Assembly (NCBI GenBank): GCA_023151115.1
Contig: JAKLJP010000038.1
Span: 11,395-75,394, forward strand
Direction: 5' to 3'
From: Anaerolineae bacterium
Lineage (GTDB): Bacteria > Chloroflexota > Anaerolineae > 4572-78 > J111
DNA: 64,000 nucleotides
How positions within the stretch are numbered: position 1 is the stretch's first letter; each line of letters starts with the position of its first letter. A model generated the notes under the pieces. It did not search any database and was not told the DNA's origin. It was given only the letters and a program-made list of their open reading frames with translations. Below, one piece after another: positions 1-7,996 of the stretch. A program made the position numbers and the translations under genes.

Positions 1-78
1 AAATGCCCGATTTTGCAATGCTACGTCAATACGCCCAAAATTTCGCCAGTTCTCCAGTAATATCCTTGAAAATCTCAT
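1..78 (-). CDS. Partial gene: N-terminus of an AAA/RecF-like ATPase
   Basis: Only the first 26 codons are in the window; the gene runs off the left edge on the minus strand. The peptide starts MRFSRILLENWRNFGRID, a beta-strand pattern typical of the N-terminus of RecF/SMC-like AAA ATPases (AAA_21/AAA_15 type), just before the Walker A loop that would lie outside. The ATG at 78 is preceded by a GAGG Shine-Dalgarno about 9 bases upstream and by a good promoter at 106-135, which supports it as a real start. The ATPase assignment rests on this short peptide only. Confidence 0.5.
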   Translation of the reverse strand, partial: MRFSRILLENWRNFGRIDVALQNRAF

Positions 79-105
79 AACTTTAATTCCTCGCTTGCTA
101 AACCT

Positions 106-135
106 AGTATAGCATACATTTTTTTCTGGTGGCAA
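106..135 (-). promoter_or_regulatory. Sigma70-type promoter for the left-edge ATPase gene
   Basis: On the minus strand, -35 TTGCCA (130-135), an 18-base spacer and -10 TATACT (106-111) lie about 30 bases upstream of the start codon at 78. The same two hexamers with the same spacer precede the patatin gene (1416-1445). Confidence 0.6.
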
Positions 136-171
136 TAACTTTGACTGATCCTACACTATAAAAATAATCAA

Positions 172-191
172 AACCCCGCCGAAGCGGGGTT
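172..191 (-). terminator. Intrinsic terminator after the patatin gene
   Basis: An 8-bp stem (AACCCCGC / GCGGGGTT) with a four-base loop. On the minus strand it is followed by TTTTGATTATTTTT. It lies 30 bp past the patatin stop codon, so it most likely ends that transcript. Confidence 0.75.
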
Positions 192-221
192 ATCCAGAAA
201 TCACAGCCTGTCAAAGCCCTA

Positions 222-1373
222 CTAAATATCAAACTCCGGCGGAAAATGGGCTTCCTTCATCTGCACAGCCGCGGCGGTTGTGCCCAGGTTAGCCAGTTGG
301 ACTACATTCTTGGGTTGGTCCATCGCCGTCAAGCCCTTAACCACTTCCTCTTCTAATTCGACGCCGATATGCTCTTTGATCCAGGCCGAGTCAAAGCGCA
401 CGTTGTAGCGCAGGTAAGAGAGGAACTTTTGCCCGCCCAGGAAATCATCGCTCAGGTTGCCGATTTCGCTGTTGATCCGCACTGCTGTGGGGCTGTCGGA
501 CATCCATTGCAGCAGGGTTTGGCCCAGCCAATCGCACTCGCTCATCAACCCCAGCAGCGACTGCCCGGCTAACTGCACTGCCGGCATTCTGATCACCTCC
601 TCAGCGGTCAATTTGGCCCTGACATAGCCGGTACCGACCGAAACCAGCAGCAGCTTGTCCACACCCACCGGCCAATTGAAACCATACCCTTTAATCGTTG
701 CCAGCATAAACAGTTGCAGCGAGGGGTTATTAAAGGCGCTGACCCCGCCATCCACAAACGCACCCTCTACCCCCTGAGCCACCGGGAATCGCTCTGGCTG
801 AAAGTAATGTGGCGCAGCGGTACTGGCTCGCACGACTTGCCGCACCAAAAAGTCTCGATTGGGAATCGCCGTGCTGTCGGGGCCAACCGGGTTAAAATAT
901 TTGCCCTGAGGATTATTGTAGATCACCCAGGGGCTGCCGGTATCAAAGCGTTTGGTCATGATCATCAAACCGGTCTTTAATTCCTCGCTGCCCAGAGTGT
1001 GTTCGCCAAAGTGCTCGGTCAAAGCTTCAATTAAAGGCCCCTCTGGAAATTTAGCCGAAAACAGGCCCAGGCTCAGAAATGGTTTTTTGAAAACTTCGCT
1101 GGCCAGAGTGCGGTAAATATCCTGAAGCTTTTCCACTTTAAAGCCCAGGGCCAGCCCCGCGGCGATAATCGAGCCGGTCGAAGTGCCCCCGATCAGATCA
1201 AAATAGTCACTCAGAACAAAATCGGGATCATTGCCATAGCGGGTGCGTAACATATCCTCCAGGCGTTTGAGGTAGCCCAGGGTCAGGATACCGCGAATAC
1301 CACCGCCATCGAGCGCCAGAATCCGTTTAGGCCCCGGCCCAAAGAGATGTTCATCACGTGTTTTGTGTTCCAC
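222..1373 (-). CDS. Patatin-like phospholipase family protein
   Basis: A 383-residue patatin-fold acyl hydrolase, expected to cleave acyl chains from phospholipids through a Ser-Asp dyad. Visible signatures are the oxyanion motif DGGGIRG near residue 22, the nucleophile elbow GTSTGS (G-x-S-x-G) near residue 64, and a DGG motif (FVDGGV) carrying the catalytic Asp near residue 210. No signal peptide or membrane segment is seen, so it is probably cytosolic. The start is GTG at 1373, set by a strong GGGGAGGT eight bases upstream. The gene is monocistronic, with its own promoter at 1416-1445 and a terminator at 172-191. Patatin-like proteins of this size occur both in lipid turnover and as effectors in CBASS-type defence, but no cyclase or sensor gene lies next to it, so housekeeping lipase is the simpler reading. 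Confidence 0.9.
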   Translation of the reverse strand: MEHKTRDEHLFGPGPKRILALDGGGIRGILTLGYLKRLEDMLRTRYGNDPDFVLSDYFDLIGGTSTGSIIAAGLALGFKVEKLQDIYRTLASEVFKKPFLSLGLFSAKFPEGPLIEALTEHFGEHTLGSEELKTGLMIMTKRFDTGSPWVIYNNPQGKYFNPVGPDSTAIPNRDFLVRQVVRASTAAPHYFQPERFPVAQGVEGAFVDGGVSAFNNPSLQLFMLATIKGYGFNWPVGVDKLLLVSVGTGYVRAKLTAEEVIRMPAVQLAGQSLLGLMSECDWLGQTLLQWMSDSPTAVRINSEIGNLSDDFLGGQKFLSYLRYNVRFDSAWIKEHIGVELEEEVVKGLTAMDQPKNVVQLANLGTTAAAVQMKEAHFPPEFDI

Positions 1374-1415
1374 TATTTTGACCTCCCCTTGAAGTTACTT
1401 ATTGAAAGTAGTTAC

Positions 1416-1445
1416 AGTATAACATACCTTACCTTTTGCTGGCAA
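1416..1445 (-). promoter_or_regulatory. Promoter for the patatin gene
   Basis: Minus-strand -35 TTGCCA (1440-1445), 18-base spacer, -10 TATACT (1416-1421). It ends about 40 bases upstream of the GTG start and matches the promoter at 106-135 in both hexamers and in spacing. Confidence 0.65.
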
Positions 1446-1587
1446 TAGGCTGCGCCTAATGAGTTTTGACTGCAAGCAAAATTCGGTACTGTGTTGGAGG
1501 GCTGGAGGATTGGAAGGTTCGCATCATTCTGTCCAATCTTCCAAACTTCCAGGTCTTACTGAATCTGGTCGTCAAAATTTATTAGAT

Positions 1588-1616
1588 TTGACACCAGGCC
1601 AAAAATCTGTTATTCT
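1588..1616 (+). promoter_or_regulatory. Promoter for the sugar regulator and operon
   Basis: -35 TTGACA (1588-1593), 17-base spacer, -10 TATTCT (1611-1616). Transcription would start near 1623, giving a leader of about 50 nt to the ATG at 1673, or about 10 nt to an in-frame GTG at 1634. Confidence 0.65.
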
Positions 1617-1672
1617 TTTGCCACAAAGTTGCAGTGACGCACAATTGTATCAATTATCCCCTCTTTTATTCC

Positions 1673-2629
1673 ATGAACAGCGAACAGGTTTTGCAAATTG
1701 CCAGGCTTTATTACGAGCAAAACAAAACTCAAGAAGAGATTGCGCAAGGGTTGTTAGTCTCTCGTTCAACGGTCTCACGGGCGTTAAGAGCAGCCAGGGA
1801 ACGAGGCTATATTCGCACTTTTGTAGTGGCTCCTGCCACTTCTGCCCCACGTTTAGAAGCCTGGTTCCGCCAGCGTTTCAATTTGCAGCACGTGGTGATT
1901 GTGCCCGGCCGCGGCAGCACCCCCGACATTTTAGACTCGGTGGGGCAAACGGTGGCGACCTACCTGGATTACATTATCTCTGAACAGGCTGTTTTGACCG
2001 TAGCCGGCGGCAGAACCTTACTGGCCGTCAGCAAACAATTACGCCCGGCCCACCGGCCCCAGGTAACGATTGTGCCGGCCATGGGCGGCTGGGTCGGCGA
2101 CTCGGCCATCAGCGCCAACGAGGTGGTGCGAGAATTTGCTGTACGCTGGAATGCCCAGGCCGAACTGCTTTTTGCGCCGGCCATTGTTTCCGATGAAATT
2201 GCCCGCCAGGCGTTGTGGCGGGAAGAGGGGATTCATCTCACCCTTCAAAAAGCCAGGCAGGCCAACATTGCTTGTATCAGTCTGGCGGGCATTAGACCGG
2301 ACCCAAACGGTTTGCATCATCATTACATCAGAAGCAGCGGCCGGCTGGCCGACGAGGACCAACGGCAATTGTTGGCCCTGGGAGCAGTGGGGGAAACCTG
2401 TGCTCAATTTTTTGATGCCGAGGGCCGGCCGATTGATGTTTGGAATCAAGCCAAAACGATTGCCCTGACCTATCAGGATTTGAGGAATATACCGACGGTG
2501 ATTATGGTGGGAGCCGGTATGGAAAAGGCGCAGGCTTTTCTGGGGGCTTGTCGGGCCGGTTTTATTACCGTGTTGATTATTACGGAAGAGTTAGCCCAGA
2601 AAATCGAACAACTGGATCAAATTGCTTAA
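1673..2629 (+). CDS. SorC/DeoR-type sugar-responsive transcriptional regulator
   Basis: A SorC-family regulator of 318 residues: an N-terminal helix-turn-helix (about residues 15-45, with TQEEIAQGLLVSRSTVSRA) followed by the SorC sugar-phosphate-binding domain. In that domain family a phosphorylated sugar intermediate acts as the effector. It lies 43 bp upstream of, and on the same strand as, a sugar ABC transporter operon, so it is the likely local regulator of that operon, probably relieved by the product of one of the ROK kinases. The ATG at 1673 matches where homologues begin (MNSEQVLQIARLYYE). An in-frame GTG at 1634 would add 13 residues; neither start has a clear Shine-Dalgarno. Confidence 0.88.
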   Translation: MNSEQVLQIARLYYEQNKTQEEIAQGLLVSRSTVSRALRAARERGYIRTFVVAPATSAPRLEAWFRQRFNLQHVVIVPGRGSTPDILDSVGQTVATYLDYIISEQAVLTVAGGRTLLAVSKQLRPAHRPQVTIVPAMGGWVGDSAISANEVVREFAVRWNAQAELLFAPAIVSDEIARQALWREEGIHLTLQKARQANIACISLAGIRPDPNGLHHHYIRSSGRLADEDQRQLLALGAVGETCAQFFDAEGRPIDVWNQAKTIALTYQDLRNIPTVIMVGAGMEKAQAFLGACRAGFITVLIITEELAQKIEQLDQIA

Positions 2630-2672
2630 GATCACGGATTAAATTACCTGAAAAGTAACGTAGAGGTTACAG

Positions 2673-4190
2673 ATGACAGGTCCATTACTCTTAGAAATGC
2701 GCGGCATCACCAAAATTTTCCCCGGCGTCCAGGCGCTCTCCGAGGTAGATTTTGATTTGCAGCCGGGCGAAGTCCACGCTTTGCTGGGCGAAAATGGGGC
2801 CGGCAAATCCACCCTTATGCGCATCCTCTTTGGCGTCCACCAAAAAGACGCCGGCCAAATTCTGGTTAACGGCCAGGAAGTCGCCATCCGCAATCCTCAT
2901 CACGCCCAACAACTTGGCATTTCGATGGTCCACCAGGAGCTCAACCTGGTCGCCTCGATGAATGCGGCGCAGAATATCGCCCTGGGGCGGGAGAAGTATT
3001 CCCTGCCGGGGGTCATCAAGTGGTCTGCGGTTTATAACGAAGCCCAGGAACACCTGGCCCGGCTGGGCGTGGACATCAATATGCGCGTGCCGGTTCGCCA
3101 TTTGAGTGTGGCCCAGCAGCAGATGATTGAAATTGCCAAAGCCCTTTCCTGGAACGCTAAAGTGTTGGTGATGGATGAGCCAACTTCCGCGTTAACCCCG
3201 CATGAGATTGACCAGCTTTTTCAACTGCTCAACCGGCTAACAACTCAAGGCGTCGGCGTCGTTTTTATCAGCCATCGTATGGAAGAAATTTTCTCCCTGG
3301 CCCACCGGGTAACGGTGCTGCGAGATGGGCGTAAAGTTGCCAGTTGGCCGGTCAAAGAAGTGGGCATGAACCAACTGGTCCAGGCGATGGTCGGGCGCAG
3401 CGTCAATCAACTCTTCCCGAAGGTGGCAACGGAACGAGGCGGTGAGGCTGTCCGGGTGGAAGGCTTGCAGCGCCACCATGTGCTGCGGAATATCTCCTTT
3501 ACCGCTTATCAGGGTGAAATCCTGGGGATTGCCGGACTGGTCGGCTCCGGGCGCACTGAGTTGGCCCGCGCTATTTTTGGGGCCGACCCCATTGACGCCG
3601 GAACCATTTATATTAAAGGTAAACCTGCCCCCATTCGCTCCCCCCAACAGGCTATCCGGCGCGGGCTGGGTTTTTTGACCGAAGACCGCAAAACCCAGGG
3701 GCTGGTGTTGGTTATGACGATGGAAAGCAATCTGGCGCTGCCCGTGTACGATTTACTCTCCCGTTTTGGCGTTATCCGCCGTGAGAAACGGCGGCAGTTG
3801 GCCGCCGAAACCATCGAACGCCTGAAAATCCGGCCGCCGCTGCCCGACCGGCAGGCCCGCTACTTTAGCGGCGGCAATCAACAAAAGGTTGTTTTGGGCA
3901 AATGGCTGGCCCGTGAAACCGATATTCTGATTTTTGATGAACCCACCCGCGGCATAGATGTTGGGGCCAAAGCCGAAGTTCACCAATTGATGAACGACTT
4001 GGCCCGCGCCGGCAAATGTGTGATTATGATTTCGTCCGAACTGCCGGAGATATTGAACATGAGCGACCGCATCCTGGTGATGCGCGAAGGCCGGCTGGTG
4101 GCCGAGTTGAGCCGCCAGGAGGCCAGCCAGGAGTTAGTGATGGAATATGCCACCGGCGTGCGAGCGCCCACAGGAGAAATGCAGCCATGA
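2673..4190 (+). CDS. Sugar ABC transporter ATP-binding protein (RbsA/AlsA/MglA type)
   Basis: Energises import of a monosaccharide through the CUT2 family of ABC transporters. The 505-residue protein has two fused nucleotide-binding domains, as usual for this family. The first has Walker A GENGAGKST (about residue 40), the LSVAQQQ signature and Walker B VLVMDEPTSAL. The second has the degenerate Walker A GLVGSGRTE typical of RbsA, signature FSGGNQQK and Walker B LIFDEPTRG. The start ATG at 2673 has GAGG seven bases upstream. Its last codons overlap the permease start (ATGA), which implies translational coupling. The downstream binding protein resembles AlsB, so the transporter may be specific for allose or a related rare hexose. 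Confidence 0.95.
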   Translation: MTGPLLLEMRGITKIFPGVQALSEVDFDLQPGEVHALLGENGAGKSTLMRILFGVHQKDAGQILVNGQEVAIRNPHHAQQLGISMVHQELNLVASMNAAQNIALGREKYSLPGVIKWSAVYNEAQEHLARLGVDINMRVPVRHLSVAQQQMIEIAKALSWNAKVLVMDEPTSALTPHEIDQLFQLLNRLTTQGVGVVFISHRMEEIFSLAHRVTVLRDGRKVASWPVKEVGMNQLVQAMVGRSVNQLFPKVATERGGEAVRVEGLQRHHVLRNISFTAYQGEILGIAGLVGSGRTELARAIFGADPIDAGTIYIKGKPAPIRSPQQAIRRGLGFLTEDRKTQGLVLVMTMESNLALPVYDLLSRFGVIRREKRRQLAAETIERLKIRPPLPDRQARYFSGGNQQKVVLGKWLARETDILIFDEPTRGIDVGAKAEVHQLMNDLARAGKCVIMISSELPEILNMSDRILVMREGRLVAELSRQEASQELVMEYATGVRAPTGEMQP

Positions 4191-5173
4191 CCACCGAAAA
4201 CATTGAAGCCCCCGTCCGCACTGAGACCAGTGGGACAAGCACCCTGAGTTGGTTGGGCCAGCTTTTAGCCCGTTACGGCATCGTACTGGCGTTTCTGGCG
4301 CTGTGTCTGGTGTTGTCGTTTCTATCGCCCTACTTTTTAACTACCAAGAATCTGTTAAATGTGCTGCTGCAAGCCTCCATCAACCTGGTGATTGCCATCG
4401 GCATGACCTTTGTCATTACCTCCGGCGGCATTGATCTCTCGGTCGGCTCGATTGTGGCGGTCGCCGGCATGGTCATGGCCGATGTCGTTTCCCGCGACAT
4501 GGGGTTGGGGTTGGCCGTATTCCTGGCCCTGTTGGTGGGAACCTTATGCGGCTGGCTCAATGGCATGTTGATTACCCGGCTGCGCTTGCCGCCGTTTATT
4601 GTCACCCTGGGCACGATGAGCATGCTGCGCGGCGTGGCTTTGATTTATAACGACGGCAAACCTCTTTACGGGCTACCTCAAAAAGACCTGAAGGTTATCT
4701 CCGGCGATCTGGCCTCGATCCCCATCCCGGTCATCATTGCTCTGGTGGTGGCGCTGTTGGCTCATTTTGTGCTGCGCAACACCGTAATTGGCGAGTACAC
4801 CACCGCCATTGGCGGTAACGAGGAAACGGCCCGCCTGTCCGGGATTGATGTCCGCCGCTTCAAAGTCATCATCTACTCCATCAGCGGCCTGATGTGCGGC
4901 CTGGCCGGCGTTATTTTGACCGCCCGCCTCTCCGCCGCCGAACCCATCGCCGGGGTGATGTATGAATTGGATGCCATCGCCGCCACCGTGATGGGCGGTA
5001 CCAGCCTGACCGGCGGGGAAGGAACCGTCTTCGGGACCATCATCGGTGCACTGCTGATGGGCGTCCTGCGGAACGGTCTAAACCTGCTCAATATCCAATC
5101 CTATTATCAACAGTTGGTGATTGGCGGCGTCATCGTGCTGGCCGTCGCCGTAGATAAGCTGCGGAAACGGTAA
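4187..5173 (+). CDS. Sugar ABC transporter permease (RbsC/AlsC type)
   Basis: Integral membrane subunit of the CUT2 importer, 328 residues, with about eight to ten hydrophobic segments beginning near residue 20 (RYGIVLAFLALCLVL). It carries the family motif TSGGIDLSVGS near residue 80. A single permease gene is present, consistent with a homodimer. The true start is the ATG at 4187, whose TG is shared with the TGA stop of the ATPase gene; the frame extends further upstream inside the ATPase gene but without meaning. It is followed by a 340-bp gap with two repeat elements before the binding-protein gene. Confidence 0.93.
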   Translation: MTTENIEAPVRTETSGTSTLSWLGQLLARYGIVLAFLALCLVLSFLSPYFLTTKNLLNVLLQASINLVIAIGMTFVITSGGIDLSVGSIVAVAGMVMADVVSRDMGLGLAVFLALLVGTLCGWLNGMLITRLRLPPFIVTLGTMSMLRGVALIYNDGKPLYGLPQKDLKVISGDLASIPIPVIIALVVALLAHFVLRNTVIGEYTTAIGGNEETARLSGIDVRRFKVIIYSISGLMCGLAGVILTARLSAAEPIAGVMYELDAIAATVMGGTSLTGGEGTVFGTIIGALLMGVLRNGLNLLNIQSYYQQLVIGGVIVLAVAVDKLRKR

Positions 5174-5190
5174 CGAATGAAAATGTCATG

Positions 5191-5277
5191 GCGAGGCCGG
5201 AGGGCGAAGCAACCCCCATCTCTGAGGTAGGACGCTACGCGGCTTCGCTAACGCTCGCAGTGACATGACAGTTATTT
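5191..5277. repeat. Palindromic repeat of the TCATGGCGAG type
   Basis: Arms TGTCATGGCGAGG and CGCTCGCAGTGACATGACA flank a GAAGCAACCCCC core. The arrangement resembles dispersed GC-rich hairpin repeats common in environmental genomes. It fills part of the gap between permease and binding protein and may attenuate or stabilise the transcript. Confidence 0.55.
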
Positions 5278-5285
5278 TTACAGGA

Positions 5286-5402
5286 GTGTTCACGAGCCTG
5301 ACGGCACACCACCGACGCGAAGCGTGAAAATGGAGTGCAAGGCCTTGCCTTGCGACTTGGCAAAGCAAGCTTTGCACCCCAGCAGCCTATTTTCTAAGGA
5401 GG
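5286..5402 (+). repeat. Dispersed GGAGTGCAAGG palindromic repeat, copy 1
   Basis: First of three long copies (others at 8966-9084 and, inverted, 13977-14085). Common order: CACGAGCCTGACGGCA..ACCACC, GAAAATGGAGTGC, a hairpin of TTGC/GCAA blocks, TTTGCAC(T/C)CC, then TATTTNCGAAGGAGG. It ends with a ribosome-binding-site-like AAGGAGG but lies 110 bp upstream of the binding-protein start. Confidence 0.75.
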
Positions 5403-5512
5403 TGAAACACAAAAACCACACAAGCTCAAGCAGCAAACAAAAGTTGATCACTGCTACCCATTCACTTTTTGTTGAAGCACAACAACTTTTTACTTTCAAT
5501 GCGGAGGATAAG

Positions 5513-6538
5513 ATGAAAACAATTAAATATCACTTGTATCTGACCACGGTTCTGGCTTTGGCTGCTTCGGTTTTGCTGGCGTTGGCTCTGCTGGCCGCCG
5601 CGCCGATCAGCCCGGTTCAAGCCCAGGAAGGCACAGCGGAAGCCACCGAGGAAGCCATGGAAGGTACGGAGGCCCTGACTCCGACCTACAAAATCCTGGC
5701 GGTGGAAAAAACCCTCATCAACGAGCACTGGCAGATTATGCAAAAGGGCTACGAATGGGCCGCCAAGCGCTATAATGTGGCCATAGACGTGGTGTCGGTA
5801 CCGACGGAAGCCGACACGGCGGCACAACTGGATTTGGTTGAGTCCTCGCTGGCCAAAGGTTATGACGCCATCGCCGTCTCGCCCATCTCGCCCAACAACC
5901 TCAATCCGGCTCTGGCCTCGGCCACCGAAATGGGCATTCCCATCGTCAACGTGGATGAACTCATCCCCGAAGATGTGGCTAAAGACGCCGGCATCAACAT
6001 CACCACCCGCATCGCCTCCAACAACTACTATGCCGGGGTGCTGGCGGCTCAGTATATGCTTGACAACCTGCCCGCAGGCTCCCAGGTCGCCGTCATCGAA
6101 GGCATTGCCGGCAACTCCTCCGGCACGGCTCGGCGCGATGGCTTTGTCGAAACCATCGAAGCCAGCGGTGCATTGGAAATCGTGGCCAACCAGGCCGCCG
6201 ATTGGGACCGGGCCAAAGCCAATGCTGTCACCACCAACATCCTGCAAGCCAATCCCGACCTGGCCGGCATCTACTTTGCCAACGACACGATGGCCCTCGG
6301 TGGGGTCGAAGCGGTCGAAGCCGCCGGCTCCGAAGGACTGATCCTCATCGGCACCGACGCCATTCCCGAAGCCACCCAAGCCGTCGCCGATGGCCGCCTC
6401 ACCGGCACCGTCGCCCAGTTCCCACGCGAGATGGCTTTCCTGGCCGTGGAAAACCTGATCAAAATCCTCGAAGGGCGGCCTGTCGCGCCCCGAATTGACG
6501 CGCCGATCAAGTTACTGCTGGCCGCCGACGTTCAATAG
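5513..6538 (+). CDS. Sugar-binding protein of the ABC transporter (AlsB/RbsB-like)
   Basis: Extracytoplasmic periplasmic-binding-protein-like domain (Peripla_BP_4) that captures the sugar. The 341-residue product has a signal segment (about residues 1-36: basic start, long Leu/Ala core, PVQAQ) and then a low-complexity Glu/Ala/Thr linker, as in cell-wall-anchored Chloroflexota binding proteins. The mature part follows E. coli D-allose-binding protein AlsB closely, with shared stretches such as QAADWDRAKA, IYFANDTMA and IGTDAIPEA; this comparison is from memory. The start ATG at 5513 has GGAGG six bases upstream, so a longer upstream frame is rejected. Allose, allulose or another rare hexose is the inferred ligand. 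Confidence 0.92.
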   Translation: MKTIKYHLYLTTVLALAASVLLALALLAAAPISPVQAQEGTAEATEEAMEGTEALTPTYKILAVEKTLINEHWQIMQKGYEWAAKRYNVAIDVVSVPTEADTAAQLDLVESSLAKGYDAIAVSPISPNNLNPALASATEMGIPIVNVDELIPEDVAKDAGINITTRIASNNYYAGVLAAQYMLDNLPAGSQVAVIEGIAGNSSGTARRDGFVETIEASGALEIVANQAADWDRAKANAVTTNILQANPDLAGIYFANDTMALGGVEAVEAAGSEGLILIGTDAIPEATQAVADGRLTGTVAQFPREMAFLAVENLIKILEGRPVAPRIDAPIKLLLAADVQ

Positions 6539-6545
6539 TTCAATA

Positions 6546-6662
6546 TAGTACGTGGTGCGTGGTATTCTAAGCACCACGCGCTATGAGTTCCAGAGTTAAA
6601 TTTGTCAAAACGTGTTGCGTGTTGCGTCTTCCGTTTAGGTTACGCAAGACGCAACACGTATC
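6546..6662. repeat. Two palindromes built from GTGCGTG / GTTGCGT units
   Basis: Two hairpins in the 138-bp gap before the NIPSNAP gene: GTGGTGCGTGG against CCACGCGC (6550-6582) and AACGTGTTGCGTGTTGCGTC against GACGCAACACGT (6609-6655). The arms are made of repeated 7-mers, the architecture seen through the whole window. Confidence 0.6.
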
Positions 6663-6676
6663 TAAACAGGCTAACC

Positions 6677-7003
6677 ATGATTTACGAATTAAGAGTCTAC
6701 GAGGTCTTTCCCGGTAAAATGGAAGCCCTGCACCGCCGCTTTGAGGAAGTCACCGTTCCCTTGTGGCAGCGGCTGGGAGTCACCATCGTGGGCTTTTGGA
6801 ATACGGTGATTGGGCCATCGCACAATCAACTGGTCTACATTCTGGCCTTTGAAAGCCTGGCCCGGCGCGAAGAAATCTGGCAACAATTCAAAAATGATCC
6901 GGCCTGGCTGGCCGCCCTGGCCGAAACGGAAAAAGATGGGCCGCTGGTCAAGCAGATTAGCAATTCATTCATGACGCCCACTACTTATTCACCTCTGCAA
7001 TAA
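6677..7003 (+). CDS. NIPSNAP family protein
   Basis: A 108-residue protein with the ferredoxin-like dimeric alpha/beta barrel fold of the NIPSNAP family; it opens MIYELRVYEVFPGKMEALHRR, the usual family start. Bacterial members are often found in sugar and aromatic catabolic clusters, with no settled reaction. It sits between the sugar-binding protein and the dehydrogenase, 18 bp from the latter, so it is probably co-transcribed and may act on a pathway intermediate. ATG 6677 is chosen because the family starts there; the upstream in-frame extension runs through a palindromic repeat. Confidence 0.85.
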   Translation: MIYELRVYEVFPGKMEALHRRFEEVTVPLWQRLGVTIVGFWNTVIGPSHNQLVYILAFESLARREEIWQQFKNDPAWLAALAETEKDGPLVKQISNSFMTPTTYSPLQ

Positions 7004-7021
7004 AATTTTTAAGGATTTTCA

Positions 7022-7975
7022 ATGGTTCTCTCACGTTATGCGGAATTGGTTGAGCCGGGCAAATTTGTCCTCAAAGAAGAACAGCTTGCCCCTGGCGACG
7101 ACCAGCTTTTGATTCGAATCACCCATTGCGGCATCTGCCAGTACGATGGGGTCTATTACAAGGGTATTATCGGCCAGACGCCCATGAGCCTCGGCCACGA
7201 GCCGGTGGGTGTGGTCGAAGCCGTTGGCCGGAATGTCAAAAACTTCCAGCCCGGCGACCGAGTAACCGGCCTGTTTGCCTATTTGCGCTCCTTTGCCACC
7301 TACGGCCTGGCCGAACCGCACCAATTGATCAAAGTGCCCGACCATGTGCCCTCGGAGCAAGCCCTGGCCGAACCGCTCAAGTGTATTGCCACCATCCTTC
7401 GCGCTGCCCCGCCGGAGTTGGGCGACCACGTGCTGGTGATGGGCAGCGGTTTCATGGGGCTGCTGGTGCTGGCCGGGCTGGTGGGCCGCGCCCCCGCTTC
7501 GCTAATTGCGGTGGATGTGCGCGAAGATCGGCTGGCTTTGGCCAAAGAAATTGGGGCCAGCCACACCCTCAATGCCAAAGACCCGGATTTTCTGGCGAAG
7601 GTCAAAGAAATCACCCAGGGGCACGGCACCGACGTGGTGTTTGAACTGACCAGCAGCGCCGAGCCGGTCGAGCTGGCGGCCAAAACCATGCGCCGTACCC
7701 GCCCGCGCTACGTGCTGGCCGGCTGGCACGGCCAGCCCGGAACCTACACCCTGCGCAACTGGACGACCATGGGCGCGGTCATCCTCTCGGCTCATCCCTC
7801 TTTTTCGCTGGACCAGATGGAAGATGTACGCCGGGCGATGGATGGGTTGGCCCGCGGCGTCTTTCCCATGGATAAGCTCATTACCCATCGTTTTTCGCTG
7901 GACGACATCCAGAAAGGGTTTGAAATTGCCATGAGCGGCGCGGAGGGATACATCAAAGGGGTGATTACCCCCTAA
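7022..7975 (+). CDS. Zinc-dependent MDR alcohol/polyol dehydrogenase
   Basis: A medium-chain dehydrogenase/reductase of 317 residues that would oxidise a sugar alcohol or sugar with NAD(P)+. The GroES-like half has the catalytic zinc site (ITHCGICQYD near residue 35 and LGHEPVG near residue 58). The Rossmann half has a nucleotide-binding loop (VMGSGFMGLLVLA, about residue 140) and an acidic residue after strand two (AVDVRED), favouring NAD+. The four-Cys structural zinc loop is absent and the protein is shorter than the usual 340-350 residues. It lies within the sugar operon, 21 bp before the ROK kinase. Confidence 0.9.
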   Translation: MVLSRYAELVEPGKFVLKEEQLAPGDDQLLIRITHCGICQYDGVYYKGIIGQTPMSLGHEPVGVVEAVGRNVKNFQPGDRVTGLFAYLRSFATYGLAEPHQLIKVPDHVPSEQALAEPLKCIATILRAAPPELGDHVLVMGSGFMGLLVLAGLVGRAPASLIAVDVREDRLALAKEIGASHTLNAKDPDFLAKVKEITQGHGTDVVFELTSSAEPVELAAKTMRRTRPRYVLAGWHGQPGTYTLRNWTTMGAVILSAHPSFSLDQMEDVRRAMDGLARGVFPMDKLITHRFSLDDIQKGFEIAMSGAEGYIKGVITP

Positions 7976-7996
7976 CCGCCTCGACGGAGCAGCACC

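Noticed and set aside
4016..4186. N-terminal extension of the sugar permease
   Set aside because: It is an out-of-frame reading of the ATPase gene; the ATGA overlap start at 4187 and the normal family length settle it.
5462..6379. Minus-strand frame opposite the sugar-binding protein gene
   Set aside because: Gly/Val/Asp-rich shadow of an AT/GC-skewed gene; no start signals.
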